Positions 19,496 to 29,243 of a DNA stretch of 64,000 nucleotides are shown here, piece by piece. The notes under the pieces are model-generated. The model was not told the DNA's origin, made no database searches, and saw only the letters and a list, made by a program, of their open reading frames with translations. Every line of letters begins with the position of its first letter. Position 1 is the stretch's first letter. Source of the DNA: Mycolicibacterium frederiksbergense (lineage in GTDB: Bacteria; Actinomycetota; Actinomycetes; Mycobacteriales; Mycobacteriaceae); assembly GCF_029893345.1 (NCBI RefSeq), contig NZ_JARXVE010000004.1:372001-436000 (forward strand), read 5' to 3'. A program made the position numbers and the translations under genes.

Positions 19496-21103
19496 GTGAC
19501 CGCGGACGCGATACCGATCGGGCGAATAAATGCATTCGTCCGATGGGTGGCACGTACCCCGTGGCCGGTGTTCACCCTGGGCATGCTGCAGGCCGATATT
19601 ATCGGCGCGCTGTTCGTGCTGGGCTTCCTGCGTTTCGGCCTGCCGCCCGAGGACCGCATTCAGCTGCAGGACCTGCCGGTGTTCAACCTGGCGATATTCC
19701 TGGCCTACCTGTTCGTGTCGTTCACCGTCGGCGCCTACCTGGCCCTGCGGCTGCTGGTCCCGGTGATCCGGTGGCAACGCCGCGACACCCTGCTGTCCAA
19801 GACCGACCCGAGCATCACCGAGGCGGCCCGGGTTCGGGCGCTGAAGATGCCGTACTACCGGACTCTGATCAGCGTCACGAACTGGTTCCTCGGCTCGATC
19901 GTGTTCATCGTGGCCAGCTGGCCGGTGGCCAGCAAGTCCGCGCCGGTGGTCCTGGTCGCCACCGCGCTGGGCGCCACCGCCACCGCGATCATCGGCTATC
20001 TGCAGTCCGAGCGGGTGCTGCGGCCGGTCGCGGTGGCCGCGCTGCGCGGCGGGGTTCCGGAGAACTTCCGGGCACCCGGAGTGATTCTGCGCCAGGTGCT
20101 GACCTGGGTGCTGGCGACCGGTGTGCCCGTGCTGGCCATCGTGCTGGCCCTGGTGGCCAGCAAGTTCTCCATCCTCACCGCGTCGGCCGACCGGCTGATC
20201 ACGCCGCTGTTGCTGCTGGCCGTCGCGGCCCTGGTGATCGGCCTGTCCAGCACGGTGCTGGTGGCCATGTCGATCGCCGACCCGCTGCGCCAGCTGCGCT
20301 GGGCGCTGGGTGAGGTGCAGCGCGGCAACTACAACGCGCACATGCAGATCTACGACGCCAGTGAGCTGGGCCTGCTGCAGGCCGGGTTCAACGACATGGT
20401 GCGCGAGCTGGCCGAGCGGCAGCGTCTGCGCGACCTGTTCGGCCGCTACGTGGGTGAGGACGTCGCCCGCCGCGCCCTGGAGCGCGGCACCGAACTGGGC
20501 GGCCAGGAACGCGACGTGGCGGTGCTGTTCGTGGACCTGGTCGGCTCGACGCACCTGGCCTCGACGATCCCCGCGGCCGACGTGGTGAACCTGCTCAACG
20601 AGTTCTTCCGCGTCATCGTCGACACCGTCAACCGGCACGGCGGATTCGTCAACAAGTTCCAGGGCGACGCCGCGCTGGCCATCTTCGGCGCGCCCATCGA
20701 ACATCCCGACGCCTCCGGCGCCGCCCTGGCGGCCTCCCGGGAACTGCACGACGAGCTGCTCAGCGTGCTGGGCACCGACAGCGACTTCGGTATCGGGGTA
20801 TCGGCCGGACGCGCGATCGCCGGCCACATCGGCGCCAAGGCCCGTTTCGAGTACACCGTGATCGGCGACCCGGTCAACGAGGCCGCCCGGCTGACCGAGC
20901 TCGCCAAGCTGGAGGAAGGCCACGTGCTGGCCTCGGCGATCGCGGTCAGCGGGGCGCTGGACTCCGAGGCGCTGTGCTGGGACGTCGGCGAGATCGTCGA
21001 CCTGCGTGGCCGCGCCGTGCCCACCCAGCTGGCCCGCCCGGTGAACCTGGTGCTGCCCCGCGATCTGGAACCCAACGTCACCGAAAGCGACCTGACGGGT
21101 TAA
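19496..21103 (+). CDS. Membrane adenylate cyclase, class III, with HAMP domain (Rv3645 type)
   Basis: 535 residues from GTG 19496. Six transmembrane segments (about residues 25-265) lead into a HAMP linker (about 255-315), then a class III cyclase domain (about 335-500). Metal-binding Asp is in AVLFVDLVGST, the second metal Asp in FQGDAALAIFGAP, and the transition-state Asn/Arg region in VIGDPVNEAARL. It makes cAMP at the membrane. In Mtb, Rv3645 is a major cAMP source linked to fatty-acid signals, and the cAMP receptor gene crp lies about 23 kb away in this window. Its end overlaps topA by 4 bp. Confidence 0.92.
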   Translation: MTADAIPIGRINAFVRWVARTPWPVFTLGMLQADIIGALFVLGFLRFGLPPEDRIQLQDLPVFNLAIFLAYLFVSFTVGAYLALRLLVPVIRWQRRDTLLSKTDPSITEAARVRALKMPYYRTLISVTNWFLGSIVFIVASWPVASKSAPVVLVATALGATATAIIGYLQSERVLRPVAVAALRGGVPENFRAPGVILRQVLTWVLATGVPVLAIVLALVASKFSILTASADRLITPLLLLAVAALVIGLSSTVLVAMSIADPLRQLRWALGEVQRGNYNAHMQIYDASELGLLQAGFNDMVRELAERQRLRDLFGRYVGEDVARRALERGTELGGQERDVAVLFVDLVGSTHLASTIPAADVVNLLNEFFRVIVDTVNRHGGFVNKFQGDAALAIFGAPIEHPDASGAALAASRELHDELLSVLGTDSDFGIGVSAGRAIAGHIGAKARFEYTVIGDPVNEAARLTELAKLEEGHVLASAIAVSGALDSEALCWDVGEIVDLRGRAVPTQLARPVNLVLPRDLEPNVTESDLTG

Positions 21104-23913
21104 GCCTTCTTGGCAGCGGCCTTCTTCGCGGCGGCCTTCTTGGCCGGGGCTTTCTTGGCAGCCTTCTTCGCGGCCTTCTTGACCGGCCCGCGGGCCCGGC
21201 GATCGGCCAGCAGCTCCGAGGCCCGCTCGTCGGTGATCGAGGCCACGTCGTCGCCCTTGCGCAGGCTGGCATTGGTCTCACCGTCGGTGACGTACGGCCC
21301 GAACCGGCCGTCCTTGATCACCATCGGCTTGTCCGACACCGGATCGGTGCCCAGCTCGCGCAGCGGCGGTGCCGCGGCGGCCTGGCGCCCACGACGCTTG
21401 GGCTCGGCGTAGATCGCCAGCGCCTCGTCGAGGGTGATGCTGAACATCTGGTCCTCGGTGGCCAGCGAGCGGGAGTCGGTGCCGCGCTTGAGGTATGGGC
21501 CGTAACGCCCGTTCTGCGCGGTGATCTCCTCGTTGTTGGACGGGTCCACGCCCACCACCCGGGGCAGCGACAGCAGCTTGAGGGCGTCGTCGAGGGTGAC
21601 CGTCTCCAGCTCCATCGACCGCAGCAGCGATCCGGTGCGCGGCTTGGGCCCGGTCGGCTTCTTGCCCTTCTTGGCGGTCACTCCGGCGTCGGGATCTTCC
21701 GGGGGCTCGGGGAGGATCTCGGTGACATACGGGCCGAATCGGCCGTCCTTGGCCACGATTTCGTGTCCGGTCTCCGGGTCGACACCCAGCACCCGGCCCT
21801 CTTGCGGTGTGGCGAAAAGCTTTTCGGCCAGCTCCAGGGTCAGCTCGTCCGGGGTCAGCTCGTCTTTGAGGTTGGCGCGCTGCGGCTTGAGCTCGCCATC
21901 GGGGGCCTCAGGATCAACGACCATGCGTTCCAGGTACGGCCCGTTGCGGCCCACCCGGACCACCACCGGACGACCTTCGGCGTCGTCAAAGAGCTTGATG
22001 GAGTTGATTTCTCGGGCGTCGATGCCTTCGAGGTTGCCGCCGACGAGCTTCTTCAGCCCACCCGCGCGGGCAATCGAACCCTCCACGCCGTGGTCGCCGC
22101 CGAAGTAGAAGTTGGACAGCCAGTTGGTGCGCTGTTCCTGGCCGTTGGCGATCTCGTCGAGCTCGTCCTCCATGGCCGCGGTGAAGTCGTAGTCGACCAG
22201 CCGGCTGAAATGCTGCTCCAGCAGGCCGATGACGGCGAACGCCACCCAGGACGGCACCAGGGCGCTGCCCTTCTTCTGGACGTAGCCGCGGTCCTGGATG
22301 GTCTTGATGATCGACGAATACGTCGAGGGACGTCCGATGCCCAGTTCTTCGAGCGCCTTGATCAGCGAGGCCTCGGTGTAGCGGGCCGGCGGGCTGGTCT
22401 GGTGACCGTCCGCGGTGAGGTCGGCGGCGTCGATCCGCTGCCCCTGGGTCAGGTTCGGCAGCCGGCTCTCGGCGTCGTCGGACTCGCCACCGGCCAGCTC
22501 GTCGATGCTCTCGACATAGGCCTTGAGGAAGCCCGGGAAGGTGATGGTGCGACCGGACGCGTTGAACACGACCTGCTCACCCGAACGCGCCGCCCCAGCG
22601 ATCCGCAGCGAGAGCGTGGTACCGCGGGCGTCGGTCATCTGCGAGGCCACCGTGCGCTGCCAGATCAGCTCGTACAGCCGGAACTCGTCGGTATCGAGCT
22701 GGGCGTGCAGCTGCCCCGGGGTCTGGAACACATCGCCGGCGGGGCGGATCGCCTCGTGCGCCTCCTGGGCGTTCTTGACCTTGCGGGTGTACTGCCGCGG
22801 CGTCGGGTGCACGTACTCCGAGCCGTACAGCTGGCCGGCCTGGTTACGCGCGGCGTTGATGGCCGACTCCGACAGCGTGGTCGAGTCGGTACGCATGTAG
22901 GTGATGTAGCCGTTCTCGTACAGCCGCTGCGCGATGCTCATGGTGCGCTCCGAGGAGAACCGCAGCTTGCGGGCGGCCTCCTGCTGCAGCGTCGACGTCA
23001 TGAACGGCGCGTAGGGCTTGCGCGTGTACGGCTTCTGCTCGACGGAGCTGACCGCCAGTTGCGCCCCGCGCAACCCCGCGGCCAGCGCTCCGGCACCGGC
23101 CTCGTCGAGCACGAGCACCTCGTCGGGCTTCTTCAGCTGACCGAGGGAATCGAAGTCGCGACCAGCGGCGACCCGGCGCCCGTCGACAGTGTTGAGCTTG
23201 GCGGTGAATCTGGGCGGGGAGGCCTCTGCATCCGATACGGACGCGTCCAGCTCGGCGGTGACGTCCCAGTAGCCGGCGGTGCGGAACGCCATGCGTTCCC
23301 GCTCGCGCTGCACGATGATGCGGGTGGCCACCGACTGCACGCGGCCGGCCGACAGCTTCGGCGCCACCTTCTTCCACAGCACGGGTGAGACCTCGTAGCC
23401 GTACAGCCGGTCGAGGATGCGGCGGGTCTCCTGGGCGTCGACCAGGGCGATATCCAGGTCACGGGGGTTCTCGGCGGCGGCCCGGATCGCCGGCTCGGTG
23501 ATCTCGTGGAACACCATCCGCTTGACGGGCACCTTGGGCTTCAGCGTCTCCAGCAGATGCCAGGCGATCGCCTCCCCCTCGCGGTCACCGTCCGTCGCGA
23601 GATAGAGCTCGTCAACGCCCTTGAGCAGGTCCTTGAGCTCGGTGACCGTGCCCTTCTTGTCCGGGCTGACGATGTAGAGCGGTTCGAAGTTGTCGTCGAC
23701 GTTGACCCCGAGCCGGGCCCACGGTTCGGATTTGTACTTGGTCGGCACGTCGGCGGCGTTGCGCGGCAGGTCGCGAATGTGCCCGCGGGAGGACTCGACC
23801 ACGTAATTGGAGCCAAGGTAGCCGGCTATTTTGCGCGCCTTGGTGGGCGACTCGACAATGACGAGCCGCCGGACGTTTCCCTTACTACCGCTGCCGCGAT
23901 TCTCGCCAGCCAA
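21100..23913 (-). CDS. topA: DNA topoisomerase I
   Basis: 937 residues from TTG 23913. TOPRIM domain at residues 14-150 (LVIVESPTKA; DGDREGEAIAWH). The active-site Tyr is in ENGYITYMRTDS. Four mycobacterial topoisomerase C-terminal repeats lie at about residues 620-900, each with a GRFGPYV or GRYGPYL core. The final 30 residues are a Lys/Ala tandem tail (KKAAKKAPAKK) that binds DNA, longer and more regular than in Mtb. It relaxes negative supercoils and is essential in mycobacteria. No zinc-finger cysteines are present, as expected for this group. Confidence 0.97.
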   Translation of the reverse strand: MAGENRGSGSKGNVRRLVIVESPTKARKIAGYLGSNYVVESSRGHIRDLPRNAADVPTKYKSEPWARLGVNVDDNFEPLYIVSPDKKGTVTELKDLLKGVDELYLATDGDREGEAIAWHLLETLKPKVPVKRMVFHEITEPAIRAAAENPRDLDIALVDAQETRRILDRLYGYEVSPVLWKKVAPKLSAGRVQSVATRIIVQRERERMAFRTAGYWDVTAELDASVSDAEASPPRFTAKLNTVDGRRVAAGRDFDSLGQLKKPDEVLVLDEAGAGALAAGLRGAQLAVSSVEQKPYTRKPYAPFMTSTLQQEAARKLRFSSERTMSIAQRLYENGYITYMRTDSTTLSESAINAARNQAGQLYGSEYVHPTPRQYTRKVKNAQEAHEAIRPAGDVFQTPGQLHAQLDTDEFRLYELIWQRTVASQMTDARGTTLSLRIAGAARSGEQVVFNASGRTITFPGFLKAYVESIDELAGGESDDAESRLPNLTQGQRIDAADLTADGHQTSPPARYTEASLIKALEELGIGRPSTYSSIIKTIQDRGYVQKKGSALVPSWVAFAVIGLLEQHFSRLVDYDFTAAMEDELDEIANGQEQRTNWLSNFYFGGDHGVEGSIARAGGLKKLVGGNLEGIDAREINSIKLFDDAEGRPVVVRVGRNGPYLERMVVDPEAPDGELKPQRANLKDELTPDELTLELAEKLFATPQEGRVLGVDPETGHEIVAKDGRFGPYVTEILPEPPEDPDAGVTAKKGKKPTGPKPRTGSLLRSMELETVTLDDALKLLSLPRVVGVDPSNNEEITAQNGRYGPYLKRGTDSRSLATEDQMFSITLDEALAIYAEPKRRGRQAAAAPPLRELGTDPVSDKPMVIKDGRFGPYVTDGETNASLRKGDDVASITDERASELLADRRARGPVKKAAKKAAKKAPAKKAAAKKAAAKKA

Positions 23914-24016
23914 CTGTGCCTACGCTCCACTTCTATAGTTGCCGCGCTATGCCCGGCAACTGACAATTTCGCATTACGAGCGAGCCTACGCAAACCGGCT
24001 CTCCGCGTATGCACCA

Positions 24017-24610
24017 TTAAATACGCGGCCAGTGGGCCAACGCCGCGACCTCCTCCGGTGGTTCCCCGACGTTCTCCACCAGGCGCGATAGCCGCCGGCG
24101 CCCACTGATCCGCAGCGCGGGATGTGATCCTCGTGTACCGATCAGCGTCGGGGCGATTCCCACCCGCATCAGGGCCGAGGCCAGCACCGCGTGGGTATCG
24201 GGGGCATGCGGATCCAGTCCCAGCAGATAACGGTCGTCGGCCTCCGGCGTCCCCGCCGCCAGCGTCCAGGCGCGCAGCTCACGGGCCCCGGGCAGCCACC
24301 CCGGCGGTACTGTCTTGACCGCTCCCCTGGTCCAGCCCTGCGCGATCAGGATCAGCTGCGAATCCAGCGCGGTACGCACCAGCGGGGTGTTCTCATCGGT
24401 CCGGGCGATCTCGGGCACCAGGCCGGCGTCACTGATCATCTCGGCCAGGCCCCGCGCACGCCACAACTCGTCGACGACCACCGAGATCCGGGCCGTCTGT
24501 CCGATCCCGCCGCTGGTCACCACGATCTGTCCGGGCCCGGCGAGCACCCCGGTCAGGTCGGCCACCGCGGGCGGCACCGACTCGGCCGAGAAAAAGGACA
24601 GCTGGCTCAC
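24017..24610 (-). CDS. Conserved actinobacterial hypothetical protein (Rv3647c type)
   Basis: 197 residues, soluble, with no signal or membrane segment. Mixed alpha/beta with GQIVVTSGGIGQTARISVVV near the start and Arg-rich GRRRLSRLVENVG at the end. It occupies the slot of Mtb Rv3647c (about 190 residues) between topA and cspA. No catalytic motif is recognised. Position beside topA and cspA hints at nucleic-acid processes but gives no proof. Confidence 0.8.
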   Translation of the reverse strand: MSQLSFFSAESVPPAVADLTGVLAGPGQIVVTSGGIGQTARISVVVDELWRARGLAEMISDAGLVPEIARTDENTPLVRTALDSQLILIAQGWTRGAVKTVPPGWLPGARELRAWTLAAGTPEADDRYLLGLDPHAPDTHAVLASALMRVGIAPTLIGTRGSHPALRISGRRRLSRLVENVGEPPEEVAALAHWPRI

Positions 24611-24649
24611 GGATCGACACTAGGCCAGCGCGGGCCCCAAAAACGAGAA

Positions 24650-24687
24650 CACCCCCGCGGTGTCCGATACGGACTCACACGGGGGTG
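24650..24687 (-). terminator. Intrinsic terminator of cspA
   Basis: In the - strand RNA, CACCCCCG pairs with CGGGGGTG, and GTCCG with CGGAC inside it, forming a long hairpin 20 bp after the cspA stop. It is followed by UUCUCGUUUUU. Confidence 0.75.
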
Positions 24688-24706
24688 CCTGTTGGGTTTG
24701 CTTGGC

Positions 24707-24910
24707 TCAGACGGCCCGAACACCCGTGGCCTGCGGCCCCTTGGGGCTCTGGCCGACCTCGAACTCAACCTTCTGGTTCTCCTCCAGGGTGCGGAATCCG
24801 CTGCCCTGGATCTCCGTGTAGTGGACAAACACGTCGGCGGAGCCGTCCTCCGGAGCAATGAAGCCGAAGCCCTTCTCCGCGTTGAACCACTTCACAGTTC
24901 CCTGTGGCAT
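24707..24910 (-). CDS. cspA: Cold shock protein CspA (Rv3648c type)
   Basis: 67 residues, a single cold-shock domain. RNP1 is [11 protein letters not shown] and RNP2 is VFVHYTEI. It binds single-stranded RNA or DNA and melts structure. An AAGGAAAG ribosome-binding site precedes the ATG. It has its own terminator downstream and a long leader region upstream. Confidence 0.97.
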   Translation of the reverse strand: MPQGTVKWFNAEKGFGFIAPEDGSADVFVHYTEIQGSGFRTLEENQKVEFEVGQSPKGPQATGVRAV

Positions 24911-25207
24911 CTTTTGTTCTTTCCTTCTCTTTCAACCGGGTACGGTCCACCGACGTCCGGTGGGCCGGGCCCGTTCCGACCGCCATACCTTCGTGGAGTC
25001 GCCGGAACTGACCCGACCTACAACCCTCGCAGGAACCGCGACCGCAACGACGATCCTGCGAGTGCAAGTACAAACACAGAAGCTGCGACCGTGATCAGTC
25101 AATCATGTTCGGGGCCTCCGCAACAGTCTCGGTATACCGCACGTGGTGAACAATTCGTTTACGAATCCGGGCCGACGACGGCGGGGTGCATCGCAGGAGG
25201 ACAGACA
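24911..25207. promoter_or_regulatory. Divergent intergenic region, cspA leader and helicase promoter
   Basis: 297 bp without a gene. The half next to cspA is expected to hold a long 5' leader, common for cold-shock genes, but no defined structure is claimed. An inverted repeat ATTCGT-TT-ACGAAT lies at 25153-25166, and AGGAGGA at 25197-25203 is the helicase ribosome-binding site. Confidence 0.5.
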
Positions 25208-27547
25208 GTGCTGGATCCGGGGTCAGATTTCGGCCGTGAGCTGCTCGCTTGCGCTGTCGAGGGCACTCCGTCCGACGAAGATCCGCTACGCCATGTCGCG
25301 GATATACCTCCGCGGCAGGGCAAAGCCCTGCACTGGCCGCAATGGGCCCATCCCGAGGTGGTGCAGGCGCTGCAGGAACGCGGCGTCACCGCACCGTGGT
25401 CGCACCAACTCGCTGCCGCCGAGTTGGCCCATGCCGGACGGCACGTGGTGGTGTCCACCGGCACCGCGTCCGGAAAGTCCTTGGCCTACCAGCTGCCGAT
25501 CCTGTCCAGGTTGGCCGAAGACCCACGGGCCCGGGTGCTCTACCTGTCGCCGACCAAGGCACTCGGCCATGACCAGCTGCGCACCGCGCAACAGCTGACC
25601 GAAACCGTCACCGCACTGCGGGATGTCGCGCCCGCGCCGTATGACGGCGACAGCGCGGCCGAGGTGCGCCGGTTCGCCAGGGAGCGGTCGCGGTGGATCT
25701 TCTCCAACCCGGACATGATTCATCTGTCGCTGCTGCGCAACCATGCCCGCTGGGCGGTGTTCCTGCGTCATCTCAAGTTCATCGTCATCGACGAATGTCA
25801 TTACTACCGTGGCATTTTCGGATCCAATGTGGCCCTGGTGCTGCGCCGGCTGCTGCGGTTGTGTGAGAGGTACTGTCCGGACGGCGCCGGCCCGACGGTC
25901 ATCTTCGCCAGTGCCACCACCGCATCCCCGGCCGAGACCGCCGCCGAGTTGATCGGGCAGACGGTCGCCGAGGTCACCGAGGACGGCTCACCACAGGGGG
26001 CGCGCACGATCGCGCTCTGGGAGCCGGCGCTACTGGCCGATCTCACCGGCGAGAACGGCGCCCCGGTGCGGCGTTCGGCCGGAGCCGAGGCCGCCCGGGT
26101 GATGGCCGACCTGATCACCGAGGGTGCCCGCACATTGACCTTCGTCCGGTCCCGGCGCGGCGCCGAACTCACCGCGCTGGGCACCCAGGCCCGACTGGAG
26201 GAGACCGCGCCGGAACTGGCGGATCTGGTGGCCTCCTACCGGGCCGGATATCTGGCCGAGGACCGCCGCGAGCTCGAAAACGCCTTGGCCGACGGGCGGC
26301 TGCGGGGGGTGGCCACCACCAACGCGCTGGAGCTCGGGATCGACATCGCCGGGCTGGATGCGGTGGTGTTGGCCGGGTTTCCCGGTACCGTCACCTCGTT
26401 CTGGCAGCAGGCCGGCCGGTCCGGGCGACGCGGACAGGGTGCGCTGATCGTGTTGATCGCCCGGGACGATCCGCTGGACACCTACCTGGTGCACCATCCG
26501 GCGGCGTTGTTGGACAAACCGATCGAGCGGGTGGTGATCGACCCGACGAATCCGCACGTGCTGGGCCCGCATCTGCTCTGCGCCGCCGCTGAGCTGGCAC
26601 TCACCGAGGCCGAGGTCCGGATGTGGAGCGCCGAGGCGGTGGCCGGGCATCTGGTCGACGACGGGTTGTTGCGCAAACGGCCGGGCGGGTATTTCCCCGC
26701 TCCCGGGGTGGATCCGCATCCGGCCGTGGACATTCGCGGTTCCAGCGGCGGCCAGATCGCGATCCTGGAACTCGATACCGGGCGGATGCTGGGCAGCACC
26801 GGCGCGGGCCAGGCGGCGGCCTCGCTGCATCCCGGCGCGGTGTATCTGCACCAGGGCGAGACTTATGTGGTCGACACCTTGTCGTTCGAGGACGGGGTGG
26901 CCTTCGTCTATGCCAACGATCCCGGTTACAGCACGTTCGCCAGGGAGCTGACCGACATTTCGGTCACCGGGCCCGGCGAGCGGATGACCTTCGGACCGGT
27001 CACCGTGGGTCTGGTGCCGGTGTCGGTCACCAACACCGTCGTCGGCTATCTGCGCCGCCGGATGGACGGCGAGGTCATCGACTTCGTGGAACTGGACATG
27101 CCGCCGAGCACGCTGGACACCATGGCAGCGATGTGCACGATCACTCCGGAAGCGTTGCAGGACAGCGGCGTCGATCCATTGGCGGTGCCGGGAAGTCTGC
27201 ATGCCGCCGAACACGCGGCGATCGGCCTGTTGCCGCTCGTCGCCAGCTGCGACCGGGGCGACATCGGTGGGGTGTCCACAGCGGTGGGACCGGTGGACGG
27301 CTTGCCGTCGATCTTCGTCTACGACGGTTATCCGGGCGGCGCGGGTTTCGCCGACCGCGGCTTCAGGAATCTGAGTACCTGGTGGACGGCGACGGCCGAG
27401 GCGATCGAGGCATGCGAGTGCCCGCACGGTTGCCCGTCGTGCGTGCAGTCACCGAAGTGCGGTAACGGCAACGACCCACTCGACAAGTCCGGTGCGGTGC
27501 GGATACTGCGTCTGGTGCTCGGCGCACTGAGTACGTCCTCAGCGTGA
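25208..27547 (+). CDS. DEAH-box helicase of the MrfA/YprA type (Rv3649 type)
   Basis: 779 residues from GTG 25208, chosen for the strong ribosome-binding site; the frame is open far upstream but that part is non-coding. Motif I STGTASGKSLAY, Ia SPTKALGHDQ, II IDECHYYRG, III FASATTASP, IV TFVRSRRGAE, VI QQAGRSGRRGQ. The C-terminal DUF1998-type region ends in a four-Cys zinc motif, CECPHGCPSCVQSPKCG. Superfamily 2 helicase; B. subtilis MrfA of this architecture acts in DNA crosslink repair. It matches Mtb Rv3649 in length and order. Confidence 0.92.
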   Translation: MLDPGSDFGRELLACAVEGTPSDEDPLRHVADIPPRQGKALHWPQWAHPEVVQALQERGVTAPWSHQLAAAELAHAGRHVVVSTGTASGKSLAYQLPILSRLAEDPRARVLYLSPTKALGHDQLRTAQQLTETVTALRDVAPAPYDGDSAAEVRRFARERSRWIFSNPDMIHLSLLRNHARWAVFLRHLKFIVIDECHYYRGIFGSNVALVLRRLLRLCERYCPDGAGPTVIFASATTASPAETAAELIGQTVAEVTEDGSPQGARTIALWEPALLADLTGENGAPVRRSAGAEAARVMADLITEGARTLTFVRSRRGAELTALGTQARLEETAPELADLVASYRAGYLAEDRRELENALADGRLRGVATTNALELGIDIAGLDAVVLAGFPGTVTSFWQQAGRSGRRGQGALIVLIARDDPLDTYLVHHPAALLDKPIERVVIDPTNPHVLGPHLLCAAAELALTEAEVRMWSAEAVAGHLVDDGLLRKRPGGYFPAPGVDPHPAVDIRGSSGGQIAILELDTGRMLGSTGAGQAAASLHPGAVYLHQGETYVVDTLSFEDGVAFVYANDPGYSTFARELTDISVTGPGERMTFGPVTVGLVPVSVTNTVVGYLRRRMDGEVIDFVELDMPPSTLDTMAAMCTITPEALQDSGVDPLAVPGSLHAAEHAAIGLLPLVASCDRGDIGGVSTAVGPVDGLPSIFVYDGYPGGAGFADRGFRNLSTWWTATAEAIEACECPHGCPSCVQSPKCGNGNDPLDKSGAVRILRLVLGALSTSSA

Positions 27548-27840
27548 CCCCCGACCGTGTTGACGACCGACCCCTCGACGGCCGACTACACGAATCGACA
27601 ACTACCTGGCTGCATTCGGGTACGCCGAACACACAGACGTTGCGATGAACGGTCGGACAACACGATCCGCTCCCAATCCCGGAGGCCGGGCGCAGTGGCA
27701 AATTACGTGAACTTGCTCACCTTTGCAACCCAGTAGACCGTTTTTTGGCAGCCAGCGACCGTGATCCGCAGGTCCAGGGTGCGGATTCCGTCACAGCAAC
27801 GGATGTCGGCGGCGATTGGCACGCCGGTAAACTGCCGCCC
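27548..27840. other. Intergenic region before the Rv3651-type gene
   Basis: 293 bp. No convincing gene is seen on either strand. An in-frame extension from 27745 reads into it but lacks a good ribosome-binding site, so I treat the stretch as promoter and leader of the next gene. Confidence 0.4.
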
Positions 27841-28869
27841 ATGACCCACGACTGGCTGCTCGTGGAAACGCTGGGTAGCGAGCCCGTTGTGGTCGCACGG
27901 GGTGCTCAGGCCAAGAACCTCATCCCGATCAGTGTGTTCCTGCGCCGCAACCCGCACCTGATGGCCATCCAGAGCGCCATCGGGGAAACCGTCCAGGCTG
28001 GTCAAGGCCTCAGCAGCATTACGCCCAAGAATGACCGCGTGATCCGCACCGAAGTGGTGCGGATGTCCGACGGACGGATCCACGGGGTGCACGTGTGGAT
28101 CGGTCCGATCCACGTCGACGCGCCGGAACGGCCTGTTCCCGGCCCGCTGATCTGGGACCTGACCACGGGTATCGCCACCGATACCGCGGAATCCATCCGC
28201 AACAGCGGCATGAACCCGGATACCGAAGCCACCCGCAACCGGACGTTCGCCGACGATCTGCCGTCCAAGGAGCTCAATGCCAATGAGGCAAAGGTGCTGG
28301 CGATGACGATCAAACCCCAGGTGGGCAACACCATGTGCACCACCTGGGACGTCACCGACTACCGCGGGGAGCTGATCACGGTGGGATTCGTTTCCCGGGT
28401 GCTACTCGAACCGAAGGACGACGGCTCGGACCGGATGGTTTGTCGTGCCATGAACTGGCGCAGCGAACGCGAACGCGAACGCGCCGCGGTGCGTCATGAC
28501 GGCCTGGCCCAACGCATCCTGGAGGGGCTGGCCCGGCCCGGCGTACACCGGGCCCTGGTCGATCTGGACAACTGGAAGCTGTTGAAGTGGCTCGATGACC
28601 CCGCGCCGTTCTTCGACTGGCGTGACCGGCACGACGGACCGGCCCGCATCCATCCGGTGGATGCCCGCCATATGGCCAGAATGGCGACCGAGTTCGGCAC
28701 CGGTCTCACTAGCGCGGTGCTGCGGCTGCGCACCGTGGACGGCTGGCAGCCGGTGCACGTCACGATCAACCGGATCCAGCTCGACGACAAGGTCTTCGCG
28801 GGTCTGGTGGCGCTGCGGCTGCCGACCGCCGCGGAGATCGCCGACGCCGAGATCGACGAGCCCGGTTAA
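27841..28869 (+). CDS. Multi-PAS sensor-type protein (Rv3651 type)
   Basis: 342 residues from ATG 27841, which opens MTHDWLLVETLG. Soluble. Its pattern matches Mtb Rv3651, which I recall was described structurally as a triple sensor-domain protein with PAS/GAF-like folds and no output domain. Conserved-looking cores include TPKNDRVIRTE, WIGPIH, VTDYRGELITVGFVSR and PVHVTINRIQLDD. The ligand is unknown. It is convergent with the pilus cluster, overlapping the last gene by 4 bp. Confidence 0.85.
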   Translation: MTHDWLLVETLGSEPVVVARGAQAKNLIPISVFLRRNPHLMAIQSAIGETVQAGQGLSSITPKNDRVIRTEVVRMSDGRIHGVHVWIGPIHVDAPERPVPGPLIWDLTTGIATDTAESIRNSGMNPDTEATRNRTFADDLPSKELNANEAKVLAMTIKPQVGNTMCTTWDVTDYRGELITVGFVSRVLLEPKDDGSDRMVCRAMNWRSERERERAAVRHDGLAQRILEGLARPGVHRALVDLDNWKLLKWLDDPAPFFDWRDRHDGPARIHPVDARHMARMATEFGTGLTSAVLRLRTVDGWQPVHVTINRIQLDDKVFAGLVALRLPTAAEIADAEIDEPG

Positions 28870-29243
28870 CCCACGCTCTGCACCGGCCCGGCGCGCGCGA
28901 TTGCCCGGGCCGGGCCGATGCCCCAGCGGCCGAGGCTGACCGGCACGGCCACCTCGAGCACCACATCGAGCCCGTCGATCCGACAACCGGCAACGCCTGC
29001 CCGCATGCGAGTGGCGATCTGGGTGGCCCGCTCACACGCCGCATCCAGACCCGCCACGACGTCACCGGCGGCCGCCAGTGCGGCCAGGTCTGCCGCGGCC
29101 TGGGCCCGGTGCCGGGCGATCACGGCGGCACCGAGGTACGCTCCGGCGGCCGCGAACAGCACCACCGTCGCGATCATCACCGCGGCCAGCACGGTCGCCG
29201 AGCCGCGCTCACCGCACGCCGGGTTCGGCGGCCGCGGCCGCAT
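28866..29243 (-). CDS. TadE-like protein, Rv3654c family
   Basis: 125 residues from ATG 29243, the only canonical start ahead of the conserved ERGSATVLAAV segment; it overlaps the preceding gene by 35 bp. The N-terminus is pilin-like: Gly-Ser-Ala-Thr-Val before a 20-residue hydrophobic helix, then the QAAADLAALAAA helix typical of TadE/TadG minor pilins. It ends the Tad cluster. The Mtb annotation begins further downstream and misses the pilin-like part. Confidence 0.7.
   Translation of the reverse strand: MRPRPPNPACGERGSATVLAAVMIATVVLFAAAGAYLGAAVIARHRAQAAADLAALAAAGDVVAGLDAACERATQIATRMRAGVAGCRIDGLDVVLEVAVPVSLGRWGIGPARAIARAGPVQSVG

Noticed and set aside
20974..23388. 804-codon open frame on the + strand
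   Set aside because: It lies wholly antisense to topA. It arises from the high-GC third-position bias and has no recognisable domain.
24191..25207. Long in-frame extension upstream of the helicase gene
   Set aside because: It crosses antisense Rv3647c and cspA. Homology and a strong ribosome-binding site begin at GTG 25208.
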